From assembly GCA_016185205.1 (NCBI GenBank), contig JACPOA010000084.1, positions 29,756-93,755 of the forward strand: 64,000 nt of DNA, in the 5' to 3' direction. The stretch is from Hyphomicrobiales bacterium. Its GTDB lineage: Bacteria; Pseudomonadota; Alphaproteobacteria; Rhizobiales; Xanthobacteraceae. The notes beneath the pieces are model-generated. The model ran no database searches, was not told where the DNA came from, and saw only the letters and a list, made by a program, of their open reading frames with translations. The position numbers and the translations under genes are program-made. This document shows positions 55,694 to 64,000 of this stretch, piece after piece; the stretch's first letter is position 1, and every line of letters starts with the position of its first letter.

Positions 55694-56787
55694 CGAAATT
55701 TGCTCGCCGCCGCGACGAATTGCCGGAATGCCTCCGGATCGATGCCCTGTGCGCGCGGGGCGATGTCGAGCGACAGCGCGTCGAGCGTGCGCTCGATCTG
55801 CTCGCGCGCCACGTCGCGTGTGATGAACACGATGCGCGAGCGGCGGTCGTCGTCCGGCCAGTCCGGCAGCTCGCTCAGCGGATGGAACATGTGCTGCACG
55901 CCCTGAATGACGATCGGGCGTCCGCCGACATTCACGATGCCCTTGATGCGCAGCAGGCTCGGGCCGCGCACCTCGCCCAGCATATCCATCCACAGTTCCA
56001 GCCCCGCAATGGTGACCGGCTGGTCGCGGATCACCGCGAACGAGCGAATGCCGGCATGCGAGGCATGATCGCGGTGGTCATGCGCGTGATCATGATCGCG
56101 CTCCACCTGCTCCACCAGTCCATGAAACTCGCGCGTGCGCGCCGCGCCGGGCGCCGTAAAATTGAACAGCCAGTCCGGATCGATCTCACCCTGCACCACG
56201 TCGCGGCAGAGCGCGATCGGATTGAGCCGCTGCAGCCGCGCACGTAGCGCGGCCAGCATATCGGCGTCGGCGATGTCGGTCTTGGTCAACAGGATGACGT
56301 CGGCAACGCAGGCCTGCTTGACCGATTCCGGCTGGCTGTCGAGCTGGCCGAGGCCATGCACCGCATCGACGGTGGTGATAACACGCTCGACATGGAACAG
56401 CTGCGCGAGCTGCTCGTCGGCCGTCACCGTCAACAGCACCGGCGCCGGATCGGCTAAGCCCGTCGTCTCCACCAACACGCGGTCGAATCCTGGGATTTCG
56501 CCGCGCGCCCTCTCGCCGTAAAGGCTGGCGAGCGTATTCACCAGATCGCCGCGCAGGCTGCAGCACAGGCAGCCAGACGACAGCAGCACCACGTCCTCAC
56601 GCGGTGTCGTCACCAGCCTATGGTCGAGCCCAACTTCGCCGAACTCATTGATGATGACAGCGGCCTTGGCCATGCGCGCGTCCGCCAGCAGGCGCGCCAG
56701 CAGCGTGGTCTTGCCGCTGCCGAGAAAGCCGGTGATCACGCTCACCGGAATGGAGCGCGGTGCGTGGTCGACGGTGTCGGATGACAT
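55690..56787 (-). CDS. CobW/COG0523 GTPase, metal chaperone
   Basis: The 365-residue protein has the P-loop GFLGSGKTTL (21-30), the CLCC metal-binding motif (73-76), VETTGLADPAPV, the LLTKTD base motif and a C-terminal CobW domain. Between them is a His-rich loop (HDHAHDHRDHASH) likely to bind zinc or another metal. Such proteins load metal into enzymes. Its stop overlaps that of the acyl-CoA synthetase by 4 nt in convergent orientation. No zinc-uptake regulator site is obvious. Confidence 0.92.
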   Translation of the reverse strand: MSSDTVDHAPRSIPVSVITGFLGSGKTTLLARLLADARMAKAAVIINEFGEVGLDHRLVTTPREDVVLLSSGCLCCSLRGDLVNTLASLYGERARGEIPGFDRVLVETTGLADPAPVLLTVTADEQLAQLFHVERVITTVDAVHGLGQLDSQPESVKQACVADVILLTKTDIADADMLAALRARLQRLNPIALCRDVVQGEIDPDWLFNFTAPGAARTREFHGLVEQVERDHDHAHDHRDHASHAGIRSFAVIRDQPVTIAGLELWMDMLGEVRGPSLLRIKGIVNVGGRPIVIQGVQHMFHPLSELPDWPDDDRRSRIVFITRDVAREQIERTLDALSLDIAPRAQGIDPEAFRQFVAAASKFR

Positions 56788-56797
56788 ACCGAGAATA

Positions 56798-58300
56798 TTA
56801 TCGCAGCGAGTTGACCGCCGCGAGCGCGTCGATCACGCCGGCGCCGAAATCGCGCCGGCTGCCCGCGACCGGATGCGCCGAGCGGATCATCGCGTTGCGC
56901 ACCTGCGCGGGCGTGAGCTTGCCGTTGCGCGCAAGCAGCAGCGCCGCCACCCCGCTGGCATGCGCGGCGGCCACCGAGGTGCCGGAGGTGACCTGATAAC
57001 CACCCTCGGGCGCCGCCGCCAGGATGTCGACGCCGGGCGCTGCTACCGCGACCTGCGTTCCGCGATTGGCCTGCGGCAGCAATCTGTCCTCGGCATCGGT
57101 CGCGGTGATGCCGATGACATGCGCGTTGGCCGCCGGGAACAGCGGCGGCGAGGACGGCCCGGCATTGCCGACCGCCGCGATCAGCACGATGCCGCGCGCA
57201 TTCGCCTTGCCCAGCATGTCGCGCATCATGGCGTCGCCCGGCCCGGCAAAACTCATATTGACGATGCGGGCGTTCTTGGCAGCCGCCCAGTCGAGCCCCT
57301 TCATGATGTTGAAGGTTGTGGCCTGTGCGCTGTCGCTGCTGCCTGAGAAAGCGCGCACCGCGAGCAGCTTCACCTTCGGCGCAACGCCGACCAATTTGCT
57401 GTGCGCGGCGATGGCGCCGGCCATGGCGGTGCCGTGCGAATGCGCCGGTCCCGGCGTGCCGATGGCGTCGTATTCATCCACGATCACGCCGGCGAGATCG
57501 GCGTGGCCGCTGTCGATCTTGGAATCGATCACCGCCACCAGCACGTCGTCGCCGCTGCTGATGCGGTGCGCCTCCATAAGACGCAGCTTGGAGACGACAT
57601 ATTGCGCGGCGGCGGCATCCGACGGCGTGGCGGCCTGCGTCTGTTGCAGCTCGTAGAGATAATTCGGTTGCGCGAAGGCGATGTTTCGATTGCGCGTCAT
57701 CGATAGTAGCGTCGCCGCCACCGAGCGGCCACCGATAATGCGCCAACGCTGCAACGTGCGGCCGGTGAGGCCAAACGTCTGCGTCTCCAGTTGCGTGATC
57801 TGCAGCAGGTTGGCGCTACGCGCGAACGCCTGTGGCGAGACACCGGGAGCGCGCTGCAGCAATATCTCATCGGGCACAAAGGCGGTCAGGCCCGCCGGAG
57901 GAATGCTGATGTTGCGGCTGCCGCTGCGCTGAATGGGCGGGCGCGGCCCTTGTGTGGGGTTCGGCGGCGTCGGAAAGCCGACCGTCGGCGGCGCCAACCA
58001 ATCGGCGATCAGCCAACCGACCGGACCGGCGACGCAACCCAGCATCGTCCGGTAGGCCTCGTTCATCGTCAGTTCGCGCCCAAGGATGGCGGTCTGAGCG
58101 ATCGGCGCTGCTGCGGCACAGCCGATCGAGCCAATGACGTAGAACCCGAGCGGGGTGATCGGTCTGGTGGTGACCGGTGGAGGAGGATTGTTTACGCACG
58201 CGAAGGTGCAGATTTGGCCGAGCGCCGGCATAAGCCCGGATAGACTTACCGCAATCGCCAGAACCGCAGCCGCTGCAAGCCGTCGCATACGCCACCCCAT
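56798..58300 (-). CDS. Secreted S8 (subtilisin-like) serine protease
   Basis: From ATG 58300 the protein has 500 residues with a signal peptide (about 1-28, ending MPALGQ), a Pro-rich linker and a subtilase domain. Catalytic Asp lies in VAVIDSKIDSGHADL, where the usual Gly after Ser is Lys, His in HSHGTAMAGAIAAH, Asn in AAVGNAGPSSPP and Ser in SGTSVAAAHASG. A preceding segment (FVPDEILLQ) resembles an inhibitor propeptide. It is likely exported to the periplasm or medium. An ATG at 58288 could also serve. Confidence 0.9.
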   Translation of the reverse strand: MGWRMRRLAAAAVLAIAVSLSGLMPALGQICTFACVNNPPPPVTTRPITPLGFYVIGSIGCAAAAPIAQTAILGRELTMNEAYRTMLGCVAGPVGWLIADWLAPPTVGFPTPPNPTQGPRPPIQRSGSRNISIPPAGLTAFVPDEILLQRAPGVSPQAFARSANLLQITQLETQTFGLTGRTLQRWRIIGGRSVAATLLSMTRNRNIAFAQPNYLYELQQTQAATPSDAAAAQYVVSKLRLMEAHRISSGDDVLVAVIDSKIDSGHADLAGVIVDEYDAIGTPGPAHSHGTAMAGAIAAHSKLVGVAPKVKLLAVRAFSGSSDSAQATTFNIMKGLDWAAAKNARIVNMSFAGPGDAMMRDMLGKANARGIVLIAAVGNAGPSSPPLFPAANAHVIGITATDAEDRLLPQANRGTQVAVAAPGVDILAAAPEGGYQVTSGTSVAAAHASGVAALLLARNGKLTPAQVRNAMIRSAHPVAGSRRDFGAGVIDALAAVNSLR

Positions 58301-58394
58301 GCCCGCCGGTACAGGCGGCGTCGCCATTCTACATAGCGATTGGTCTGCGGCTACGCCCCATAGGTTCAATCGCGCGTGATTGTGGACTGACGGT

Positions 58395-59075
58395 TTAATC
58401 GGCGCGCGCGGCCACGGCCTCGATCAGCTTGCGGCATTCGGCCAGCTCGTGCAGCACGGCGTGCAGCTTTCGCACATCCTCGCGCGCGAGGGCGCTGATG
58501 GCGCCGATGGCGCCGGCTGGCGCCGGAGGCGGCAGCGGTGGAGCGGGCTCCGGCAGCGGCGGTTCCGGCTCGCTCGCGGCATGGATCGCGCGATCGGCCG
58601 GCTCGACACGCGGCACCGGCGCACTGTGCAGCGGCGGCTCCTGGCGCACCTCGTCGTGACGCTCGCCGAGATCGCGCCCGATCAAGGACGTGAGCCGTCC
58701 GCGCAGGCCGCGGCGCTCGTCATCCGGCGCGAGCTCCGCCGCGATATTGTCTTCGACGAAATCCTCGTCATCGCTTGCGCCATGCGGCGGCTGGGCTGCG
58801 CCTTCCTGCCAGACCACAGCCACGAATTTGGCGCCCTGCTCGCGCAGGATGCGCTGCACGCCGCGGATGGTGTAGCCCTCGCCGTACAGCAGATGGCGGA
58901 TGCCGCGCAACAGATCCACATCGTCGGGGCGGTAATAGCGCCGCCCGCCGCCGCGCTTCATCGGCTTGATCTCGCGGAAACGGCTTTCCCAAAAACGCAA
59001 CACGTGCTGCGGCAGATCGAGTTCGTCTGCCACTTCACTGATGGTGCGAAATGCGTCCGGCGCCTTGTTATCCAA
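58395..59075 (-). CDS. MerR-family transcriptional regulator
   Basis: The 226-residue protein has an N-terminal MerR winged helix ([28 protein letters not shown], then [18 protein letters not shown]), an acidic middle (DDEDFVEDN), a Pro-rich linker ([13 protein letters not shown]) and a short C-terminal helix ([19 protein letters not shown]). The start is TTG at 59075, 10 nt after GGAG. This regulator next to ihfA downstream of plsX-fabH is conserved in alphaproteobacteria. Its signal is unknown. Confidence 0.9.
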   Translation of the reverse strand: MDNKAPDAFRTISEVADELDLPQHVLRFWESRFREIKPMKRGGGRRYYRPDDVDLLRGIRHLLYGEGYTIRGVQRILREQGAKFVAVVWQEGAAQPPHGASDDEDFVEDNIAAELAPDDERRGLRGRLTSLIGRDLGERHDEVRQEPPLHSAPVPRVEPADRAIHAASEPEPPLPEPAPPLPPPAPAGAIGAISALAREDVRKLHAVLHELAECRKLIEAVAARAD

Positions 59076-59122
59076 AGCGGGCTCACTCCGTGCTGGAATT
59101 AAACGCGTTTACTGGAACGAGT

Positions 59123-59434
59123 TTACGCTTCGTCGGCGACGTCGTGGCCGTTGATGCGCTGCTTGAGGATCGCCGACGGCTTGAAGACCATCACCCGGCG
59201 CGGCGAAATCGGAACTTCCTTGCCGGTCTTGGGATTGCGCCCGATGCGCTGACCTTTTTTGCGCACGACGAACGAGCCGAACGAGGACAGCTTCACGGTT
59301 TCGCCACGCTCGAGGCAGTCGGTGATCTCCTTGAGCACCAACTCCACCAGCGAGGCGGATTCGGTGCGTGACAGCCCTACCTTTTGGTAGACCGCCTCAC
59401 AGAGATCAGCCCGCGTTACTGTTTTTCCGGTCAT
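59123..59434 (-). CDS. ihfA: Integration host factor, alpha subunit
   Basis: The 103-residue protein has the IhfA pattern: [31 protein letters not shown], then [33 protein letters not shown] with the DNA-intercalating Pro, and [14 protein letters not shown]. With IhfB it bends DNA at defined sites. It lies 156 nt downstream of fabH, the usual place in this class. This is a second HU/IHF-family gene, distinct from the one at 4714. Confidence 0.97.
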   Translation of the reverse strand: MTGKTVTRADLCEAVYQKVGLSRTESASLVELVLKEITDCLERGETVKLSSFGSFVVRKKGQRIGRNPKTGKEVPISPRRVMVFKPSAILKQRINGHDVADEA

Positions 59435-59590
59435 CGCCTCTCAGCCCCCGGCGAAGATACTGAATTATCGACGATATTAGCAAGATCGGGATGGGTCAAC
59501 GGGGCGATTTAAATTGTGAAGGCGCGATCGCCGACGGCCCCAAAACGGCCCCGGCGCCCTCTGCCCGGTGGCGGACATTGCCGGGCCGCC

Positions 59591-60568
59591 TCACCATCGC
59601 AGCAAGGCCGAGCCCCAGGTGAAGCCGCCGCCCATGGCTTCCAGCAGAATGAGGTTGCCGCGCTTGATGCGCCGGTCGGCGACCGCGTCGGCCAGCGCCA
59701 GCGGGATCGAGGCCGCCGAGGTGTTGCCGTGCCGGTCGACGGTGATCACCACCTTTTCCGGGGCGATGCCGAGCTTGTGGGCCGAACCGTCGATGATGCG
59801 TTTGTTGGCCTGGTGCGGCACGAACCAGTCGATATCGGCGGCACTGGTGCCGGTAGCCTTGAAGGCGTCGTAGATCACGTCGGTGATCATCGCCACCGCG
59901 TGCTTGAACACCTCGCGGCCCTCCATGCGCAGATGGCCGACGGTCTGGGTCGAGGATGGCCCGCCATCCACGTAAAGCTTGGCCTTATGGCGGCCGTCCG
60001 AGCGCAGATGGGTCGTCAGGATGCCGCGGTCGGCCACCGTCCCGGCCTGCGGCTGCGCCTCCAGCACCACGGCGCCGGCGCCGTCGCCGAACAGCACGCA
60101 GGTGGTGCGATCGTTCCAATCGAGGATGCGGGAAAAGGTTTCCGCCCCGATCACTAGCGCGCGCTTGTGGCTGCCGCAGCGCAGCAGGCTGTCGGCAACC
60201 GACAGCGCATAGACGAAACCCGAGCAGACCGCCTGCAGATCGAAGGCGGCGCCGCCGGTGATGCCGAGCCCGGCCTGCACCGTGACCGCGGTAGCGGGAA
60301 AGGTCTGGTCCGGGGTCGAGGTTCCCAGCACGATCAGGTCGATCGTATCGGCCTCGACATGGGCATTGGCGAGTGCCGCCCGGGCGGCATGCAGCGCAAG
60401 ATCGGAGGTGAGTTCTCCGGGGGCGGCAATGTGCCGTTCGCGGATGCCGGTGCGCTGCACGATCCATTCGTCGGTGGTCTGCACCGAACGCGCCAGCTCG
60501 TCGTTGCTGAGAATTCGCGCGGGCAAGTAGCTGCCGCAGCCGAGGATCACCGAACGCATCATCGTCAC
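59591..60568 (-). CDS. fabH: 3-oxoacyl-ACP synthase III
   Basis: The 325-residue KAS III has the Cys-His-Asn triad: Cys115 in [12 protein letters not shown], His252 in [12 protein letters not shown] and Asn282 in [11 protein letters not shown]. It joins acetyl-CoA and malonyl-ACP to start fatty acid synthesis. The start is GTG at 60568, overlapping the plsX stop by 4 nt (GTGA), which gives the family-typical opening; ATGs at 60562 and 60559 are alternatives. Confidence 0.97.
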   Translation of the reverse strand: MTMMRSVILGCGSYLPARILSNDELARSVQTTDEWIVQRTGIRERHIAAPGELTSDLALHAARAALANAHVEADTIDLIVLGTSTPDQTFPATAVTVQAGLGITGGAAFDLQAVCSGFVYALSVADSLLRCGSHKRALVIGAETFSRILDWNDRTTCVLFGDGAGAVVLEAQPQAGTVADRGILTTHLRSDGRHKAKLYVDGGPSSTQTVGHLRMEGREVFKHAVAMITDVIYDAFKATGTSAADIDWFVPHQANKRIIDGSAHKLGIAPEKVVITVDRHGNTSAASIPLALADAVADRRIKRGNLILLEAMGGGFTWGSALLRW

Positions 60569-61638
60569 GAAGCTGCTCCGCTCGCCTGGCGCGCCGTCGC
60601 CGTTGCCGTTGTCGTCGCCAGCAGGTCGCGCGCCATCGACTCTCCGATTTTGGCGAGCAATTCGTAGCGAACCATGTCGTAGCCCAAGTCGATGGCCGAG
60701 GCGAAGCCCTCGGCATCGGCGCCGCCATGGCTTTTGATCACGATGCCATTGAGGCCCAAAAGGGTGCCGCCATTCGACTTCTGCGGGTCCATCTTGTCGC
60801 GCAGCGTGCGAAAGGCCTGCCGCGCCAACAGATAGCCAAGACGGGCGGCCAAGGTGCGGTTCATGGCATTACGCAGATACTGACCGAACTGGCGGGCAGT
60901 CCCTTCCGCGGTCTTGAGCGCAATATTGCCGGCAAAGCCCTCGGTGACGACCACGTCGACCACGCCCTTGCCGATATCGCTGCCTTCGACAAAGCCATGA
61001 TAGTCGAAATGCGGGAATTGACCCTCGCGCAGGATGCGGCCGGCTTCGCGTACCGCCTCGAGGCCCTTGACCTCCTCGACCCCGATATTGAGCAGGCCGA
61101 CGGTCGGCCGCTCGATATCGAACAGCACGCGCGCCATGGCGCTGCCCATAGCGGCGAGATTGACCAGATGCGCCTCGTCGGCGCCGATCGAGGCTCCGAC
61201 GTCGAGCACCACCGACTCGCCCTTGAGCGTGGGCCAGATCGCGGCGATCGCCGGCCGCTCGATGCCCTCGATCATCTTGAGATTGAAGCGCGCCATCGCC
61301 ATCAGCGCGCCGGTATTGCCGGCCGAAACCACGACATCGGCCTCGCCCTTCTTCACCGCATCGATCGCCAGCCACATCGACGATTTCCAGCGCCCATAGC
61401 GCAGCGCCTGGCTCGGCTTGTCGTCCATGCGGATCGACACCTCGGTGTGAACGACCCTCGACTTGGCCTTGAGCCGCGGCAGGCCCGCGAGCAAAGGCTC
61501 CAGCACGGCCTGGTTGCCGAACAGCAGATATTCGATATCGGGATGACGGGTGAGCGAGATATCGGCGCCCGGCAGGATGACCGACGCACCATGGTCGCCG
61601 CCCATGGCGTCTAGCGCGATGCGAACCTTATCGGGCAT
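60565..61638 (-). CDS. plsX: Phosphate acyltransferase PlsX
   Basis: The 357-residue protein opens [21 protein letters not shown] and has [24 protein letters not shown] and [31 protein letters not shown], all typical of PlsX, which makes acyl-phosphate from acyl-ACP for membrane lipid synthesis. It is translationally coupled to fabH. DUF177 lies 194 nt upstream with no rpmF between them. Confidence 0.97.
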   Translation of the reverse strand: MPDKVRIALDAMGGDHGASVILPGADISLTRHPDIEYLLFGNQAVLEPLLAGLPRLKAKSRVVHTEVSIRMDDKPSQALRYGRWKSSMWLAIDAVKKGEADVVVSAGNTGALMAMARFNLKMIEGIERPAIAAIWPTLKGESVVLDVGASIGADEAHLVNLAAMGSAMARVLFDIERPTVGLLNIGVEEVKGLEAVREAGRILREGQFPHFDYHGFVEGSDIGKGVVDVVVTEGFAGNIALKTAEGTARQFGQYLRNAMNRTLAARLGYLLARQAFRTLRDKMDPQKSNGGTLLGLNGIVIKSHGGADAEGFASAIDLGYDMVRYELLAKIGESMARDLLATTTATATARQASGAAS

Positions 61639-61660
61639 GGATCGAATGCATTTCTTGCTT

Positions 61661-61709
61661 GCGCATGATCATTTCCGAAAACCGGCTCCCACTTTTCGGG
61701 ATCATGCGC
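61661..61709. repeat. 49-bp simple form of the GCGCATGATC palindrome
   Basis: It has the same outer arms and the AAAACCGGCTCCCACTTTTC core as the 88-bp elements, but lacks the inner 39-bp hairpin. It is probably the parent form. It lies in the plsX leader region. Confidence 0.85.
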
Positions 61710-61832
61710 CGGGCGGCGTTGACTTGAGCACCGGCAAAACGGTCAGCGGGTTTCGACGCACGGGGGCGACCATAACGGCTCGCCCGCCACAGACAAGCCG
61801 GTTTTGCACCAAGTCTGACCCTTCGGCGGCGG

Positions 61833-62351
61833 TCACGGCTGGCTGCCTCCCAGCCGCTTTTTCAACGCTTCCAGGCCTGAAAACGGGTGCGCGCCATCGT
61901 CTTCGCTCTTGGGTGGTGTGAATGTGGCATCCGCCTTGCGCGGATAGGGGTCGATGCCAAGGATCAGGAATTCGGTGGCAATGGCGCCCAGATCCACCCT
62001 GCCGCCGACCAGCGGTTCCGGGTCCGTGTCGGATTTCGGCGTTTCGGCCTGCGGCGCAAAGCGCAGGTCGACCGCCTCGTCGACCGGGTTCTCGATCGGT
62101 TCCAGGGTCACCACGCAGCTCTGGCCGACGCGCGCGCTCACCTGGCCGGCGACATGGACCCCGTCCCCTTGGCGGGTCAGGTCAAAGACGGCCGCCAGCT
62201 GTGGCAGTTCGCGCACGGCGGCGAGTTCGGCCAGCGCGGCTCGGGTCGGGGCCGGAGCCTCGATCTCGATATGCAGGCCGGTGTCCGGGATATCCTCCAC
62301 GGCCACCGGCACGCTCCAAAGAACGGTCGCAGGGCTGGCGGTTTTGTCCAT
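61833..62351 (-). CDS. DUF177/YceD-family protein
   Basis: The 172-residue protein has the YceD features: LTRQGDGVHVAGQVSARVGQSCVVTLEPIENPVDEAVDLRFAP, then VDLGAIATEFLILGIDPYPRK and a C-terminal PFSGLEALK. YceD homologues affect 23S rRNA accumulation and often sit before rpmF and plsX. rpmF is not present here. The gene follows the bc1-chaperone gene by 14 nt on the same strand. Confidence 0.9.
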   Translation of the reverse strand: MDKTASPATVLWSVPVAVEDIPDTGLHIEIEAPAPTRAALAELAAVRELPQLAAVFDLTRQGDGVHVAGQVSARVGQSCVVTLEPIENPVDEAVDLRFAPQAETPKSDTDPEPLVGGRVDLGAIATEFLILGIDPYPRKADATFTPPKSEDDGAHPFSGLEALKKRLGGSQP

Positions 62352-62365
62352 CGTGGTCTCGATCT

Positions 62366-62923
62366 TTATCCTGTAACCGCAGGGATAGCGGCTGGGTCCG
62401 GAAAACTGACTGTGCCGGCGACCAGGCCGGCCGGATCCTGCCCCTTCAAATCACGAACCGCGGCCTGAATATAGGCCGCCAGACGCCCCGCCGCAGCCGG
62501 GCTTGCAGGCGATCCACCATAGATATTGCGCGTCACCGTCTCGACCAGCGCTTGGCCCGCATCGGCCGTGCTCAGCGCAGCCCGATAGGCCCGCGCACGG
62601 CCATAGAAGGCCTCGCCCATGCGCTGCATCTCCTTCGGCACCTTGAGGTCGCCAACCCCCATTTCCCGCAAATTATGGTCCATGTCCTGGCAAAACCGGT
62701 CGAAAAGCTCCTGTCCGAGGCCTTTCAAACCGGCATCTTGTGTCAGGCGCTCGATCACCAGCGCCAAGTGCAGCACGACCAGGTCGAAACGCCCGTTAAC
62801 CGTGTCGGCGACCGCATAGTCGCGATAAAAACAGGGCAATCGCGCCTGCGCCACGATCATGCCATACAGGGCGGAAATGGTGTCTGGGGCACGTGGCTGG
62901 CGGCCAAAGCGGGGAAAAATCAT
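62366..62923 (-). CDS. Ubiquinol-cytochrome c chaperone family protein
   Basis: The 185-residue protein matches the UQCC/CBP3 family: ISALYGMIVAQARLPCFYRDYAVADTVNGRFDLVVLHLALVIERL, the LFDRFCQDMDHNLREMGVGDL segment and GRARAYRAAL. Homologues help cytochrome b or bc1 assembly; the bacterial role is less certain. It is divergent from bamE, with an 87-nt gap that must hold both promoters. Confidence 0.88.
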   Translation of the reverse strand: MIFPRFGRQPRAPDTISALYGMIVAQARLPCFYRDYAVADTVNGRFDLVVLHLALVIERLTQDAGLKGLGQELFDRFCQDMDHNLREMGVGDLKVPKEMQRMGEAFYGRARAYRAALSTADAGQALVETVTRNIYGGSPASPAAAGRLAAYIQAAVRDLKGQDPAGLVAGTVSFPDPAAIPAVTG

Positions 62924-63010
62924 CGGGCTGGTTCGGGACTGTCCGCAGGCTCAAGCGAGCGCGGTTACGGCAACGCGGTCACCGATGCAAGAAAGAATTC
63001 AAGACCGAAA

Positions 63011-63496
63011 ATGAGGATACCGGGTTTGGGGTCAAACATCGCATCGCATCGCTGCCGCTCCGCGCGCTTGGCGCTGGCGCTCGCCGGCGCGCTCATGCTG
63101 GCCGGCTGCGGCGGCTTCCATGAAACGCTGCAGCGCGGCTATGTGCTGCCGGAAGGCGCGCTCGAACAGATTCCCGTCGGCGCCAGCCAGGAGCAGGTGC
63201 TGATCGTGCTCGGCACGCCGTCGACCGTCGCCACCGTGAGCGGCGAAGCGTTCTATTACATCTCGCAGAAAGCCGAGCGCGAGGCCGCCTTCATGCCGCA
63301 CGAGGTCAAAGATCAGCGGGTGGTCGCGGTCTATTTCGACAAGGACCGCCGGGTCGAGCGGCTGGCCAATTACGGCATGAAGGATGGAAAAGTCTTCGAC
63401 TTCCTGGCGCAGACCACGACCACCGGCGGCAAGGACCTCAGCTATCTGCGCAATATGTTCAAGAGCTTCGGCATCGGCATGCGTACCCCGCAATGA
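63011..63496 (+). CDS. bamE: Outer membrane assembly factor BamE/SmpA-like lipoprotein
   Basis: The 161-residue protein has a lipoprotein signal with LMLAGC and Cys33, then the BamE fold: GYVLPEGALEQIPVGASQEQVLIVLGTPSTVATV, FYYISQKAER and VAVYFDKDRRVERLANYGMKDGKVFDF. It should sit in the outer membrane as part of the BAM complex. The frame runs far upstream but only from ATG 63011 is it coding. A strong terminator follows. Confidence 0.92.
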   Translation: MRIPGLGSNIASHRCRSARLALALAGALMLAGCGGFHETLQRGYVLPEGALEQIPVGASQEQVLIVLGTPSTVATVSGEAFYYISQKAEREAAFMPHEVKDQRVVAVYFDKDRRVERLANYGMKDGKVFDFLAQTTTTGGKDLSYLRNMFKSFGIGMRTPQ

Positions 63497-63525
63497 CCAG
63501 CATGGCAGGCATTCGCATCATGTAA

Positions 63526-63558
63526 AAAGGGCCCGCAACCTGCGGGCCCTTTGTTTTT
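63526..63558 (+). terminator. Terminator of bamE
   Basis: AAAGGGCCCGCA (63526-63537) pairs perfectly with TGCGGGCCCTTT (63541-63552) around ACC, followed by GTTTTT. Confidence 0.95.
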
Positions 63559-63675
63559 GGGATTGCGAGATCATGCGCAACGTAATTAGCGCGCCAGCAC
63601 CGCCAGCAGCAGCGCCAGGCGCCGCCGCCCGAGGTCATCGAGATTGCGACGAACAGCCCGGTGACGATCGAGTGG

Positions 63676-64000
63676 CTATGAGTATTTCCCCCACACCCGC
63701 TCGGTAAGCCACCAAATGATCCAGCCACCACCAAGAACTAGAACGGCTAATACGAGCCAACCATAAAACCCAACTGTGATGATCCCGGAAGCAACTAAGA
63801 GTACCGGGGCGATCATCGCAAGATAGTAAGGTCCGGTGAAACGGCAGTGGGTTCGTCCACAGCGCCGCGCGTTCAAAATGCACGCTGTCCCCATCCAGAT
63901 GAGCGCGACGGTCCAAACCGCAGCGCGCACAGGTACAGGGGCGAAGAGGGCTACAATGATGGCACCCTTTGGTATCCACCACGCGAGAATGTTGGTGCGA
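63676..64000 (-). CDS. Small integral membrane protein, 5' end beyond the window
   Basis: The minus-strand frame is open to the right edge. It reads GAIIVALFAPVPVRAAVW, WMGTACILNARRCGRTHCRF and TGPYYLAMIAPVLLVASGII, ending WWLTERVWGKYS. At least three membrane helices and a Cys/His cluster (NARRCGRTHCRFTGP) are visible. The Cys/His cluster looks conserved to me, but I cannot name the family. A GTG at 63930 might be an internal start. Confidence 0.65.
   Translation of the reverse strand, partial: RTNILAWWIPKGAIIVALFAPVPVRAAVWTVALIWMGTACILNARRCGRTHCRFTGPYYLAMIAPVLLVASGIITVGFYGWLVLAVLVLGGGWIIWWLTERVWGKYS

Noticed and set aside
61922..63011. Apparent long N-terminal extension of BamE
   Set aside because: The upstream part is Arg/Pro-rich and antisense to DUF177 and the bc1 chaperone; the lipoprotein signal begins at 63011.

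Overview
The window is high-GC chromosomal DNA from an alphaproteobacterium of the Hyphomicrobiales (Rhizobiales), most like the Bradyrhizobium/Xanthobacteraceae side. This rests on gene content and order (tig-clpP-clpX-lon, glnB-glnA, plsX-fabH-ihfA-merR, ctaA next to a DUF2842 gene, paired TctC-type binding proteins, an HWE-type histidine kinase) and on palindromic repeats I associate with that group. I could not search databases, so the genus is inference.

Left part (0-16 kb). A truncated TctC binding protein, an HWE sensor kinase, an alpha/beta hydrolase, an orphan small protein with its own promoter, a HAD hydrolase and tRNA-Asp lead into the proteostasis cluster tig-clpP-clpX-lon on the minus strand. 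An HU gene and tRNA-Val lie beyond lon but face it, which looks like a local inversion. HU has no in-frame ATG or GTG start. Then come tRNA-Leu, nnr and a sigma54-preceded glnB-glnA operon.

Accessory island (16-21.3 kb). Downstream of glnA lie a 5'-truncated IS1595-type transposase fused to an HNH domain, a RelE/HigB-like toxin-antitoxin pair, and a decayed second glnA 3' end with its own copy of the glnA terminator. A three-gene glycan cassette (two glycosyltransferase-like proteins and a methyltransferase) follows.

Middle (21.5-36 kb). This holds a TctC protein, two diguanylate cyclases, rplM-rpsI, a thioesterase, enoyl-CoA hydratases, a PNPOx-like and a CoA-binding protein, metY coupled to a TAXI-type protein without a signal peptide, and ctaA. 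A lower-GC patch at 33.9-35.1 kb carries higB-higA followed at once by a gene with an R-N-x3-H HEPN-type motif. This possible three-part toxin-antitoxin operon is my best candidate for something undescribed. Both toxin-antitoxin pairs in the window appear to be transcribed from promoters that place the start of transcription on the toxin ATG (leaderless mRNA). A hairpin-rich noncoding stretch follows at 35.3-35.6 kb.

Exopolysaccharide locus (36-49.3 kb). Polysaccharide deacetylase, a Wzc-like chain-length protein with a dead nucleotide site, a QP-rich lipoprotein, three glycosyltransferases, a WcaJ-type initiating transferase, a Wzy-type ligase/polymerase, a Wzx-type flippase and a FemAB/GNAT acyltransferase form a nearly complete Wzx/Wzy pathway. 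No Wza is present.

Right part (49.4-64 kb). tRNA-Pro with a five-copy 13-bp tandem repeat is followed by an amidohydrolase, a beta-oxidation pair (hydratase plus 3-hydroxyacyl-CoA dehydrogenase), a divergent ADP-forming acyl-CoA synthetase, a CobW-family metallochaperone and an S8 protease. The envelope/lipid housekeeping block then runs merR, ihfA, fabH, plsX, DUF177, a bc1 chaperone and divergent bamE, and the window ends in a truncated membrane protein gene.
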